Assembly (NCBI GenBank): GCA_917880885.1
Contig: OU862906.1
Coordinates: 63,582,165 to 63,646,164 of the forward strand
Reading direction: 5' to 3'
Length of the DNA stretch: 64,000 nt
Source of the DNA: Limnephilus marmoratus
Taxonomy: Eukaryota; Arthropoda; Insecta; Trichoptera; Limnephilidae
The position numbers were made by a program, and so were the translations under genes. A model generated the notes under the pieces. That model worked only from the letters and a program-made list of their open reading frames with translations, searched no databases and was not told the origin of the DNA. Positions 33,550 to 45,935 of this stretch are shown piece by piece; position 1 is the first letter of the stretch, and each line of letters begins with the position of its first letter.

Positions 33550-34214
33550 TTTTTTTTTTTTTTACATTAACTCCACACAGGAGGCCTTGAGGAAAATAAT
33601 TTCCCTCAGGGCCTATGTCATCTGGGATGCTGTGTGGAGGGTCTTTTTGAGGAGAGGAAGGAACGAACATTGGTCTTGAAGAGACCTATATTGTAGGAAG
33701 GAGGAAACACAGAGGCCGGCAAATCATTCCACAGCCGAGCTGTTGAACATAAGAACGAGTCGAAGAAACGACCCGTTCTCATGTGACAAATGTCAACCGT
33801 GTACAAATGTTGGGCACGCGTTTGGCGTGTTTCCCGACTATGCACCGGTGCCGGAGCGATCAATGATGCTAGTTCCTCGAAGCATCTTCCATTGTAATAC
33901 CGTTGAACAAGGATAGCATTCCCACCCGACGCCTGTGCTCTAAAGATTGCAATCCGTCTGTTAAGATGGGAGAATCTATCAAACGGACCGCCCGTTTCTG
34001 CACAGAGTCGAGGGTATTTTTCAGGTATTTTGGGCTCCAGACCAGAGGTGGCTGCCAAATTCAACCGTGGGGCGCACCTGCGATTTGTACAGGGTTAGCA
34101 GTTGTGCACTATTAAAGTATCTGCGGGCCCTATACAGTACGCCCAGTTTCTGGGAGGCTAACTTTACTCTAGCTTCGATGGAGCCCCCATACCCTAGCTG
34201 GTCACTTAGGGTTA
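33550..34214 (-). pseudogene. LINE B, 3' part: RT C-terminal domain and tail
   Basis: Downstream half of LINE B, separated from its upstream half (36619-37945) by LINE A. The minus strand reads VKLASQKLGVLYRARRYFNS, then QLLTLYKSQVRPTVEFGSHL, a stop, and in the next frame (33618-34064) GGNAILVQRYYNGRCFEEL and STARLWNDLPASVFPPSYN. This is the post-RT region of a Jockey-type LINE, a cytoplasmic/nuclear RNP protein that copies its own RNA. The 3' UTR is only about 80 bp and ends in a poly(A) at 33550-33563; the same tail is used by SINE family F. At least one frameshift disables it. Confidence 0.85.
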
Positions 34215-36618
34215 ATAATAATAATAATAATAATCTTTATTCAATGAAATAACAACAATATAACTAAAAAAATTACATGCTCAAAGTAGTTTACAAATAG
34301 ATTACATCAATCAGTACAGAAAAATTAACAAATAGGAAGTAACGTAAGAAAGGTTACACAGGAGTAGTATAGTTATACAGTATTTTTAGTTGTGCATAGC
34401 CTGCCTCACTAGGTGAACCTGTATTGAGGCAGAATTTTTGTTAATTGTTTCTCGCAATTTTATCTATGGTTTTTTTATAAATGTGTAAAGTAGGTTTCCA
34501 TACAGCAAAAACTTTATTTTAGTTAACATTATTGTTTGCATATACCTACACAATTCATAAACTGCAAGGTTATTACTACAATAACAACTGTCAATGACTG
34601 GGCGTTTGGGTGAGGGCACCAGTATAGGTTCGATCATTAGAATGTATCCATGTTTTAACATATTTTTTAAACTCTCTCTGTGTTTGACTCAGTTTGATGT
34701 TTTCTGGGAGAATGTTGAATATTTTTGTGGCAAAGTATCTTAAGCTACGTTGACCAAAGGTGGAAGAGAGTGCTGGAACTTGCAATATGTCTTTGTTGGA
34801 GTTACGTGTAAATCTTAAGTTTATTTTTTTTTTCGTAAAGCACATGTTTGTTTTTAAAGAGATGCATGAGGATAGTTTTTACATAGATCTGTCGAACATC
34901 AAATACTCTCATTATTTTGAATATAAGGTCACTGTTTGCAGTTAGAGGAAGTTTGAGAATAATTTTCATAATTGTTTTCTGCGCCTTTTCGACATGATCT
35001 AGAGCTGATGAAGTGCCCCCTCCCCATGCAATGATACCATACTCAATGATAGATTGGGTGATTGCAAAATAAATCGTTTTTAGGAGTTCTAAGTTAAGAA
35101 AGTTCCTTATGGATCTGAAGAAGTGTATTATTTTTCTAATTTTATTTGCAATGATCTGGGTGTGTAGGTTCCATTTGAGGTATGGGTCAATGGTGAGGCC
35201 GAGGTACTTCATCTGTGAAGTGCGCTCTAAACTGGGGCACTCACTACATTCATTGGAATTCGTACAGCTATGAATTTTTATGGAGTAATCATCATTAGGT
35301 TGGCCTGTAGTATCGATGCTTGAAGTAACATATTTTGTTTTCTTCGTGTTAAGGGTAAGTGTGTTGATATCTAACCATTTTTTAATGAAGTTAATATTTT
35401 TTTCAGCTTTTTTAAATACAGCTGACCAATTATTGTCTTCGAATAATAAGACAGTATCGTCTGCAAAGCTAACAATGTGTCCCTGAATTTCAAGGTTGCA
35501 AAAGTTGTTAATATATAGTAAGAACAGAGTCGGTCCCAAAACGCTTCCTTGTGGAATTCCATAGTCAGTTGAGCGCTGATTACTGAGGGTATTCTGTATT
35601 TTAACCTGTTGCTGGCGTCCATTAAGATAGCTTTTGAAGAAGTTTAGCTCTTTGTCCGTAATGCCGATTTTCTCTAGTTTTTTAATTAGTTTAATGTGTG
35701 ATATTGTATCAAATGCCTTAGAAAGGTCTAAGAATATTGAGATACATTTATTTCCTTTATCAAGGCTTTTTACAATGAAGTCTGTCACACTAGCAATGGC
35801 CTCTGATGTACTTTTGTTTTTTTGAAATCCATATTGATTATTTGAAAGTATTTTATGGTTCTCGACGAATTTCAAAAGTTGTGCATTGATGAGGTTTTCA
35901 AAAACTTTAGACAAGCTATTTAGTAGAGTAATTGGTCTATAGTTGTTGGTATCTGTCTTATTTCCAGATTTGTAGATGGGAATTACGATACTTTGTTTTA
36001 GGTTAGAGGGGAAGTAGCCTTGTGTAATGCTTAGGTTTATAAGGTATTCCAGTGGCAATGTAATCTCCGAAGACAGCATTTTAAGGATTTTGGCTGTAAT
36101 TTCATCTGGTCCAGCGGAAGAAGTGTTTTTTAGAGATTTAATTGTACTGAGAATTTATTCCTTTGTTACAGTTCGGAAGAGAAATTTTATATTTTTGTTA
36201 TTTGCTTGATCCTCTAAATTGGTAGATTGGTTGATACCACTTTGGGGGATTTGAGAAGCAAGATTTGGACCAATGTTAATAAAAAAATTGTTTACATGTA
36301 CAGCAACGAGCTTAGGATTTTTTGTGGTTTCAACAATGTGTCCATCAATAGAAAGTTTATTTATGCTCTGTTTCTCTTTTGTAGTTTGGAAGTTTGTGGC
36401 TTCTCTTAGTATTTCCCATATTTTTTTGGGATTGTTGTTACTTTCTTTAACTTTTTCTGAGTAGTAAATTTCTTTTGCTTTTCTGATGACGTTACAACAT
36501 ATGTTTCTATATCTTTTATAGTAGTTGGATGTTATTTGCTCATATGGATTATCTTTGGTTTTTTTGTGTAGCATGTTTCTTTTGTGTATGCAATTTATAA
36601 TGGAGTGGTTAATCCAAG
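34215..36618 (-). pseudogene. LINE A, nearly intact RT but 5'-truncated, with one stop
   Basis: A Jockey-type LINE on the minus strand. From 36618 the frame starts in the linker before the RT (WINHSIINCIHKRN), runs to a single in-frame TAA at about 36155, continues in the same frame (SAGPDEITAKIL) and on through a 425-residue RT frame (36079-34802). RT motifs are present in order: FLDLSKAFDT (residues 116-125, first catalytic Asp), GIPQGSVLGPTLFLLYIN (174-191) and FADDT (205-209, the catalytic pair). The C-terminal part shifts frame at an A-run near 34830 and continues at 34591-34845. The 3' end is TTCATTGAATAAAG followed by (ATT)n at 34215-34240. GGTTA flanks both ends (34210-34214; 36619-36623). 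No endonuclease domain remains. Confidence 0.9.
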
Positions 36619-37945
36619 GTTACACCAAGCATATCAATGAGGGCCTGTTCGGAAGATTGCTTCCGTTGAAAGAGACTAGATTTTCATTTCGATCCCTTTT
36701 AGATGTAATCAGATAAGATTGGGTCTTTGAAACATTAAATTCAACGAGATTATTTTTACCCCAAGAGAAAACACTCTCGAGGTAACCGTCCATTCTTTGC
36801 TTCAAAGCCCTATGAGCTGATGGAGTTTGTGAACCCTTTGGGGGCTTGTCAAACAAAAAGCTATCATGAACTGTACTGTTATCCGCATAACAGTGAATTG
36901 GTGCACATGACAAAAGGTCGTTGATGTGCAACAAAAACAAAGTCGGAGACAGAACCGATCCCTGCGGGACGCCAGCATTTATCGAGTGTGAGGAAGAGGT
37001 GAAACCATCGACTACCGTCTGAATCGACCTCTCCCTCAAGAAGTCGGCAATCCAAGTACACAAGGATGCGGGAAGTCCGTAAGAATGCAGTTTGTTGACA
37101 AGTCCTCGGTGCCAAACCCGGTCAAAGGCCTTGGAGATGTCCAGTGAAACCGTTTGGGTCTCACCGAAACGTTCCAGGCATCACCCCCAAACATGCGTCA
37201 CATACGCGAGAAGATCACCGCACGAGCGGTTCCGCCGGAATCCGTATTGACAGTCGTTAATAATTTTGTTCTTCTCGAGGTATGTGAGCAGTTTGTCGTT
37301 GATCACACGTTCCATCATCTTAGACAGAACTGATGTGATCGCTATGGGGCGGTAGTTGGCCGGGTTGGAGCGGTCACCCTACTTTAGAATAGGGTGGATA
37401 ACCGCTTTTTTCCAACCAGAGGGCACAGAGCCAGTCTTCAAGGACATTTTAAAAAGCTTCGTCAAAATTGGAGCTATTTCTGCAGCGCACCTCTGCATTA
37501 CCAGGGCATGTATTCCGTCAGGCCCACTAGCTTTATTAACATCAAGCCCTCGTAAAACATGGAGTACTTCCCGATGCCGGATCCTCAGCTTTTTCATACG
37601 AAAACCGCAGTGAGGAACCGACGGCGGGACAGCACCTTGGTCATCGAGGGTTGAGTTATCCGCAAACATTTTACCTAATAAGTTAGCCTTTTCGGTGGCG
37701 GTGTTTGCTAGTGAGCCGTCAGGTCTGGTAAGAGGCGGCAGACTGGATTTGCAGAAATTGCGACCTATTGAGCCCGCAAGCGACCAGAATTGACTGCTGC
37801 CATGCGGGCATGCAGCCAGCTTTCTGCTGATCTGCTGGTCGTGCTCAAATTTTGATCTATTTATGATTCTCTTGATTTCCTTTGCCTTTTTTTTGTATGT
37901 TAAAAAAATATTGAAGTAACGATTTATCAAAACGTATTTTTTCTT
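36619..37945 (-). pseudogene. LINE B, 5' part: RT core with altered active site
   Basis: Upstream half of LINE B. On the minus strand 37930-37379 encodes the linker (KLAACPHGSSQFWSLAGSIG, then NKASGPDGIHALVMQRC, then GSVPSGWKKAVIHPILK). A frame break is followed by NYRPIAITSVLSKMMERVIN and SLDISKAFDRVWH near 37110-37150. The frame 37063-36620 continues with GVPQGSVLSPTLFLLHIND and CYADN. The catalytic YADD is changed to YADN (36878-36889), which should abolish polymerase activity. The endonuclease domain is missing, so the copy is 5'-truncated at about 37945. It ends at the GGTTA duplication where LINE A entered. Confidence 0.87.
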
Positions 37946-38520
37946 TAAGTTTAGAATTCATGGAGACTTTTAAAAATGAATCCGAATGTATCCGGCAAAA
38001 TTTTACGTTTTCTGTGTTTAATGGATATCACTGTTTCAAATTAACTTTAGTTTTGTGATGTATTCAGGGTTTACTTTAACAACTTTTAATTATTTCAGCA
38101 CCAAGGCGATTTTTGGTACAAATAACATAACGCCAGAGCTTACCATTATATATAGAAACACTCTTCTGCTAAAATTGTCTAAAAACGACTGTACCATGTT
38201 GAATCGCTCAATATATTTTTTTAAACAATTTTTTCATATAATGATAATTTGTATTATCCCAAAAACATACTAAAATAATAAAGTTACTCTAGATGCTTAA
38301 AATTACTAACTGTGCGGTGACCCGTATTATGAAAATACCTGTAGTTATTGAAATAAGTTAATTCCGCAGGGATGAGGGACGGAGGGATGGGGAACGAAGG
38401 AGTGGCAGAGGAAGGGATTGCAAAGGAGACATACTGTAATGCGTCATTTCCGTTTCATATCTCAACCAATAGGAGCCTTGAAAAGTGAGATCATAATCAA
38501 AGCGGCTAATGAGCGCAGTT
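37946..38520. other. AT-rich DNA, nothing recognised
   Basis: No supportable feature, apart from a minus-strand lysine-rich run that may be a few more codons of LINE B in another frame up to about 37975. Confidence 0.4.
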
Positions 38521-38803
38521 TGCCATAGGTCACCCCAAGTGGTTCGCTATGTTTGGTGATTTAGCAGGGGTGCCCGGGTTCATGGGGTGAGGTTTGTCTA
38601 GGTCTTGGAGGTGGATGACCAGGACATACTGAACCCCAGATTCCTACCCACCCCTTAAACCCTTTTCCTTCCCAGAACTCTCCTCTCCTTCCTTTCCTTA
38701 AAAAAAACCCTCCATACAACATCCTCAAAGATGACATAGGCCCTGAGGGAAATTATTTTCCTCAGGGCCTCCTGTGTGGAGCTCATATAAAAAAAAAAAA
38801 AAA
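38521..38803 (+). mobile_element. SINE family F, 5'-truncated, clean poly(A)
   Basis: Begins at TGCCATAGGTCACCCCAAGT, keeps the C-rich body (TTCCTACCCACCCCTT, CTCTCCTCTCCTTCC) and the LINE B-like tail GATGACATAGGCCCTGAGGG...CTCCTGTGTGGAGCTCATAT. It ends in about 15 A residues at 38789-38803. Confidence 0.8.
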
Positions 38804-38974
38804 GTTTGACACTTCGTAATGCCTCATTTTCGTTTCATCCCAAATTCGAATCACCGGTGCTAAAGAAGTTTAACTTTAAAAAAATGTGTATCCAAAAGCA
38901 CTTCAACAAACAAAATTAAAACCGACACTTTCTTTCTTTGAGTGGCATTGTAACGCAGGCCGGGTATTCGCTAG
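38804..38974 (+). mobile_element. Family II scrap followed by a Helitron-like 3' end
   Basis: 38815-38880 (TTTCGTTTCATCCC, CGAATCACCGGTGCTAAAGA) matches the family II right block. Then 38925-38974 (GAGTGGCATTGTAACGCAGG, CCGGGTATTCGCTAG) matches the 3' end of family G, closing with CTAG before T. Both are short fragments. Confidence 0.5.
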
Positions 38975-39540
38975 TGTTGAATAAAATAATATGCTTGCCA
39001 TTTCAACAAATGGAGATGATGCACTTTGTAATGTAAATAATATTTAATGATTACCGTCTGATCACGAATTTAATAATTACTGAATTCCAGAATTTCAAGC
39101 CAATCCACCAAAAAGACGGTAGTTAGAGTTCAAACATTCACGAAAATCTTAATTGCCAATTATATTATCGAAACAGTGATTTCTGAGTTATAATTCTCTG
39201 GAACTAGTGTATAGAAATGTACGACCTTCTCATTTCGAAGTGCTATTCGTCATTTTACCCAAGATGGTCCAATCAGACTCGTTTCAAATGAAGGTTTTTT
39301 TCAACTAGTCTCAATTACTTTACCTTTTAACCATAATATTATGTTTACTCAACATTAATGTTACGTTATTTTTAATTCAGTTTGAGTTAACCATAGTCAA
39401 CTAATGATGTAAAAATTCTGAATCAGTAGCTTTGATGTTCGACAAGTTAATAAAAGTACGTAGATTAATTAGTATACGAAATTATTTTGACATAATAAAG
39501 TTTTGCCAGAGTTAAAAAAAAAAACACGAATTTACCAAAG
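38975..39540. other. AT-rich DNA, nothing recognised
   Basis: No supportable feature. Confidence 0.5.
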
Positions 39541-39822
39541 TCAACCATTTGTAGGTTCAGGTACACTGTTTAGAATTTTAAATATTTTCCTCTCCCCTAT
39601 TTCTCCTGAAGAGATTTTGATAAGGTATAACGATGGGTACTTTATCATGAGTAAAACGATGCCTTGAAATAATTTATGTGGGCTGGGGTATCCCTTATTG
39701 CTGCGTAAAGATAATATCCTAACCCGTCTAATGGAAAACTGTCTTTGTGTTTCCACTTGGCTAAAGAGAATTCCACATTTCATATAACGACTCTGTTGGG
39801 GCCTTAATGCGCATTTATCCAA
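39541..39822 (-). pseudogene. Probable LINE RT C-terminal fragment
   Basis: An open minus-strand frame reads SIRRVRILSLRSNKG, then PHKLFQGIVLLMIKYPSLYL. This resembles the post-RT stretch of Jockey/CR1-type LINEs (R.+R.+..L......P.FK..+IL....LY+). The match is by pattern only; no RT catalytic motif is near. It could be chance. Confidence 0.35.
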
Positions 39823-41552
39823 TCCATTTCTCCAAAATAAATATGCCCTTATTATGATTTCATTCCACTGATCCTTTAAATAAATACTGTTTTATCTGAC
39901 ATTCTTACGCACAGCTCCTTTTTTTAAGTAATACAAAAACTTTTATTGAAAGTGGTATTCTACGTTATTAAAAGGTTTTCAGTAGACAGTAGAAAGCGGG
40001 TAAAACATTCTAATCATAGACCTCAAATACAAAGTTTAGAAAATGGTCTCAAGCTACACATTAGCAAAACAAAAGTTGAAAAGTTTTAAAGAGTTTCGAA
40101 AAACAACCTTGGTCGAATTCTGGTCGACGGGGAAGGAATTGAATAAGTTCAAAAGTATGTTTAATTTAGCCACACAGTTACTGGGGATGAAAATAAGACA
40201 AGGAAGAAAACAATAAGAGAAGGAAGAAGGAAGAAAACACAAGAACAAGGATTAACTCTGTGATATTTAGCCTTTCTACCTTTTTACTTGATATTAACTA
40301 TTTTTGGGAATTCTTTCATCCCTTCAAGTTTTCTTGAACTTTTCTTTTGGCTCTGATCGATATTTAAATTTTTAAGGCTTTGCATGTGTGTAGTAGGGAC
40401 GGAAAATTCCTCCCCTACGTCACACAAGCCTTCATGAAAATTGGACCCTTATTTTATTTGATAACTACAGAAAGCTACTTAAAGCTCCCGTGTACTACAT
40501 ACCTTTAGAGATATATGTACTTAACTAATGAATACGTTATTTACGACCTTGAACGTAAATATTTTCGTATTTATGTTTTAATAAAACTCCATCAAACGTT
40601 GTGTAATTTTTTTGATTTATGATATGGGACTTTAATTACTTTCATTTTTGTGGTAACTTCTTGATTCTAGACAGAGCGTTGAGTTTCAAACTGCATTGGT
40701 CTCTCTCTTGCAAATCTAACTTTAAATAATTTCTCTAAATGGGCTAACTTTCCTTTGTCGCTTATTATGATTCCCTACATCCTAACAAACTCGTAAATAG
40801 ACTATACTTATTGAAATTTCACATGTTTAATTGAATAGATTATTGAATGTAACTCAAATGGTTAAATGTTAGTAAATTTGATTATGATTGTATCTTGTAT
40901 CTGCTTGGCGCCCCTCCATTATGATTCAGCTGCTATAAGGTACATATAAAGATGGATTTAGTAGGTTAATGTAATTAATAGATTGCATATCAGACGAACT
41001 CAGAATACCCTTTTTCTGCCGAAAATTTGGCTCCGATCCTCTTGCAAGTTAACAGGATGGTCAAGGATCAACTAGAACTCCGCACAGTCAGCCGACGCGA
41101 TTTTCCAGAGGGTCTTAGTACCTTGTTCTGTCAATCTTCCATGTCGTCGTGCACGTCATTCAGGTCTTTCCCCAAGTCCCGAAACCCCCAAATTCCAACT
41201 CCTCCAAGGTCTACTATTTACTTAGGGCGAACCGGTTTCGTCCTATATGCAATCATATACTCACGGTGTTGTGTAGAGTTACGGGTCGTGAATCCTCACT
41301 CCACGTACAGAAAATGATGTGAGAGTAACTCTGTCGAGTCTAAAACGCTAGCTGTAAGCGGGTCCACATCAATCAATGTACAGCACATAAAAAGATATAT
41401 ATGTAAACTTACATTTGGGTAGGATTATAACCCACAATATGAAACTAGCCAGTCTCATATTCCGGGCTCGGATCCCTCGCATAGAATTCTGCGAAATTCT
41501 AAGTTTGGTAACCGAATATATACATATTAAAAGTGGGTGATATTAATAAATA
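39823..41552. other. Unassigned DNA
   Basis: A 96-codon plus-strand frame at 41027-41317 has no domain or repeat signature. Simple AT-rich DNA otherwise. Confidence 0.45.
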
Positions 41553-42075
41553 CTAATAGATTAAGAAATTATCTCGGTTTGTTCTGGAGTGCCGAAAATT
41601 CCAAGCTTTTTGATTTGTTTGGTTGACAATTTTATTTAAGAGATTGCCATCTCTATTATGTGTTTGGTTAATGGTCCTTGGTTTTTTTAAGGAGCGACCA
41701 CTGCCTCCCATTGTTGAACTGTTTTCTAAATTTTCCCCCAAGGTTCAACTTTTGGTAAATTTTTTTTTTACTATCCCGTGATTTTCCAGTTGTCTCATGT
41801 AAATGATTGATACTTTTTATTAGGCTATCCCGTGATTTTTCAACTGCTTCTTGTAAATGATTGATGTCTATGAGAGTAATTACTCCACAAAATTTTACTC
41901 GAATCTTCCTTGTAATTCTTCAATACTCTTCTATTTGACTATCCCGTGATTTGTCAACTGTTTCATGTAAATGATTGATACCTACGAGAGTAATTGTTCT
42001 ATAATTTTCTCCTCGAATATTCCATGTAATTCTTCAATACACTCCTAAACTAACCCGTGATTTTCCAAATGTTTG
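41553..42075 (-). repeat. Decayed repeat block, possibly once coding on the minus strand
   Basis: The phrase CTATCCCGTGATTT (plus) occurs at about 41771, 41825 and 41938, with CTAACCCGTGATTTTCC near 42050. Each is followed by a CATGTAAATGATTGAT-like block. Minus-strand translation gives repeats with the pattern INHLHExxxKSRDS, amphipathic and coiled-coil-like, broken by stops. The preceding 62-codon frame (41553-41741) is rich in N, R and S. It may be a decayed structural protein of a retroelement; I cannot name it. Confidence 0.4.
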
Positions 42076-45000
42076 ATGTACCTATTATTTGTCTAGCTAT
42101 AATAAATCTGTTTACTTTCAATTGTTCAGTTCAAAATTTATCTCTTCATGTTCAAATTAAAGATTGTGTTTAAAACTTTTTCTATAATTGCGCAACTTCA
42201 TGGCTTTGCCTCATTCTAAAAGTTAATACCTAAATGCAATACTAATACCTGTCAACTACCTATTATACACCAAAGGACATACTCCTTTAAAGCATCTGAC
42301 CCAGTGCCCCCATGACCGAGTTGTTTTATAAACAATTTTATTATGTAAACATTCCCGCTGTCCTCGTGACCTAGATTCCAAACATGAGATATTTGTTTAT
42401 TTTTTTTGAACATTCTTGAACGCGAGCTTATATGGTTCCAATTCTTTTTTTTTTAAATTTAATAGTGGTAGTTTCCCTTTCGCAGATGTCTAATCCGTTC
42501 CCCGATAAATATAATTATAATGCATACATAAACATACACATATACTTTGTCTCAATAATTAAATATACTGATATATATATAATTATATTATTGTTAAAAT
42601 AAATTCTAATATCATAACTCATTTTTTGATCATTCCATATTAGCTGAAGTTACAACAAATAGCACATACACTAAAATAAATAACTATTTTAAATAGTCAC
42701 TGACAAACTCAAAGGTAGGCATTCGAAATCGATACCTTTACCTTTAATATAAGTGTGTTTCTCTTGATTAAAACTTTCTTGTAATAATATATACATATAT
42801 ATACATATACATAAATATATCTATTTTATATATAATATTTTAATATAGATACATATCACATATTAAGCAAGTAATATCTTGTTATAAAACTTATTCAAAT
42901 ACCAGCTGTCTGATGCATGCCGCTTTCTCCTTGGAACCTGGAAATTTTTTTTTTTTTTTTTTAATAAAACTTACCCCTTTAAGGTTTTTTATCCATCCGG
43001 GAGCTACACGGTAAAACCTTGTTATGTTTTCCTTACCTAATACCTATTCTTATGTTATCAACTAAATTCAATTTAAAATTTTTCCGACTTAAATTTGTTT
43101 TTGTTTCACGTTTAATCTAACTAAATTAAATGATGTTTATCGTTCTGACTGCATTTTATTTCAAAACTCGTGGGTTAACTTAACACTTTTTAAATTAAAA
43201 TTAACAATTAATTACTTATTTTGTGTTCGTTTTTCTTCCATACTTTTATTTAGCAAAAGTATTATACGATTAAATACCGAATAGATTATTATCATGCTTA
43301 TTTATTTATTATTTGTTTTAACTTCCAGATTCATTATTATAATTATTCCATCGTTAAAATAACATTCCGTTTAAATTATTATTTTTAAGCAATAACCACT
43401 TCACGATTATTTACGAAATAAGAGATTTATTATTTTTATTTTTGTTTGTCACCGATCCCCTTTTTTTATTTTGCAGTAAGATAACGTATTTTACTATTTA
43501 TTTAAGCTTTCCGAAATAGTTATTATTATTAAGTTACCACAATCTCATTTAACAGCAATTTAATAATTTTAATTATTTATTCTAACGTCCATATTTATTA
43601 TTATTTTTTTATCTAACACTAGATTAATCCTTTGATAAATTATTACGTTCGATTTGCACTTTATTTAAGGAACTATTATTGATATGATTTTTTTTTTCCA
43701 AGTATTAAGTCCTAAAATTTTACTAAACACTGCTTTTAAATTTGCCAAATACAGCACAACACTTTCCACCAACACAATTTAAATTTATGATTTAATAACC
43801 TCACTGAATCTAATTAATTATTATTAATGGTACTAATTTCTTACACTGAATTTAATACCAAACTTTAGACACTTAAAACTTTCTGTTAAAATGCATTTTA
43901 TCTAACACTAGATTATACTAAGTCCAAAATCACTTCTATTGACTTGACTCCAATTATTTCAGAGTCATAAAATTTATAACACTTAGAAAATTTTTCAATT
44001 TATAACCGCTTTAAACGTCACGTCACGTAACTTCCACGTTTGATAATCCGACGATTGATCTCGAAAAATGCCTGAGTTCTATTTTTTATACCCCTCTCAG
44101 GTCCAAAAGATTGTATCTAAATTTCCTGTGACAACACAATTCCAACTCTATTAACTCGCAAACCCTTGAAATTATCTCACCATTATCGAATAATGTTCCT
44201 TAAGCCCTATTTCCATTGTCTCATTGCTTCCTCTCTCTTATTTTCATACCTACAAGATCCGGATTCAGTTACTTTGTTTTAAATTGCCCTTTCGTACTTT
44301 GTGCTATTGGTCATACAAAATTAGCTTGAATTTCATGATTTTCGTATTCTTTTTTTCTCAAAATATAATAGGTACGTCTTCAATAGACTGTATATAATTC
44401 TCAATTTTGTTTATCGCTACCAGAACATGAACAAACTCATGCCAAAACTTTTAATATGCATTTTCCAATTTTCCTTTTACTAAATTCCTCCATATCTTCA
44501 TGCCACTTATATGGATCAATTCAATTTTAAGCTGCATCGTCTCTACTTATGTCGTAGACTCGAATTTTCCTGTTTTCTCTTATTTTCCTTTTATCCACGA
44601 TATTCTTTCTTTGATTTTCCTCATTTATTCTCATGTAGCTTTCCACAATTATATGATTAGTTACATTCCAAGCCAAATTTATTGTTTTCATCGATACTTC
44701 TGAATTTTCATGAGTTTTCCTTACGGAATCATCTTTTAATTGTCTTTATTTTCTTTTTTACTACCCCCCGTTTTGTCTTCGATGTATGTCACCTCTTATA
44801 AAATTTCATTTTCTATATACTACTACTTTTTATGTTATTTTCCACATTTTTTATAGGAGAAACTTCCACTTCGGCCCTTAAATATATGTCAATTTTTATT
44901 ACTTCATATGGGTCATCCTCCAAATTCCGTCCCTTTCTTACCGAAATCCACATTAATTTAAAATTTGACATGTGTTTAGGTCTGGACTTCGATGTACTCA

Positions 45001-45759
45001 CCAATAACTCAGCGTTTATTCGAGGGTAATAAAATATAATGGTTTTTTTGTTAAGTAAACTGTCCATAAGACCAATGATAATTTTTATCGTCCTAAAAGC
45101 CATTAAAATGGGTTTAATCACCTAATATCATGTTCGTTTTCTTATTGTTTAAACAACAAAATCACGTGTGAGATCGTCAACCCAAATAATGTTTCATTTT
45201 TCCTTGCAGTCTGTCCTATCTCCCATAGAATTCTCCTCAAACAATTGACGTAAAACAACCCCTTCCGTTTACTTTATCTGACGCAATGTGACTAGAATGA
45301 CCACCCTATTTCAAATATATAACGTTATCTATTTAAACTCGTCTGAAAATGCAAAATTAAGTCGAAATCTTATATTGTTCAATAAACACTTCCGTTTAAA
45401 CGTCCATTTTTTTCCATTAGCTTTCCTTTTCAAATCGTTTTCCAGGACTTTATTGCTTCATCTAAAGGTGACATTCCTAATTTACAGCGTTTTTCTTCCT
45501 TTTAAATATCAACCGTACGTTTCTCTCCGAATCTGGCCTCCTATCGTTGATCACGTACTCGTTATACAACTGAATATTCCTGCAGTAGTTTTTCCTATGT
45601 TTTCCACGTCTCCTCTTTATCTACTTCTTATTATAATTTTTCTTGTTATTTTCTTGCATAATTTTTTCAACATAATATGGACTAACTTGTTCGTTTCTTA
45701 CGGTTGCCGATACCTCTATTGCATCGAATGTTTATTTTATCTCTGGGGTCATCGTATCC
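42076..45759. other. Long strand-skewed AT-rich block without clear genes
   Basis: From roughly 42.3 to 46.1 kb the plus strand is poor in G and rich in T and C, most strikingly at 44.2-45.7 kb. Open frames at 44813-45121 (minus) and 45288-45794 (plus, hydrophobic by virtue of T-rich codons) show no domain. The skew would suit an old minus-strand A-rich retroelement or a long transcript. Confidence 0.4.
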
Positions 45760-45935
45760 AATGCACCGGGCGCGAGACCCTGTTTACATTATAGTGTATT
45801 GATCTTTCGGTTGATGACGATATTCTTTCCCATAAATCTCTTAATTGCCTAGTTCAAAGTCCATCTCTTTGTTCAAAATCTGAATACGCCCTTCATTCTG
45901 TGATAAATTATTTATAGCTTTCTGCTTCTACCTGA
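45760..45935 (-). promoter_or_regulatory. CCAAT/TATA promoter-like site, minus strand
   Basis: The minus strand reads CAGCCAATCAGG, then about 15 bases on GCTATAAATAAT (plus 45907-45918), then about 140 bases downstream a GC-rich GTCTCGCGCCCGGTGC at about 45760-45775. Spacing of CCAAT and TATA is normal for a pol II promoter or an LTR U3. No second copy was found that would prove an LTR. Confidence 0.4.

Noticed and set aside
45288..45794. 168-codon hydrophobic ORF, candidate membrane protein
   Set aside because: Hydrophobicity follows from T-rich codons in a skewed AT-rich block. No signature, and no supporting start or splice context.
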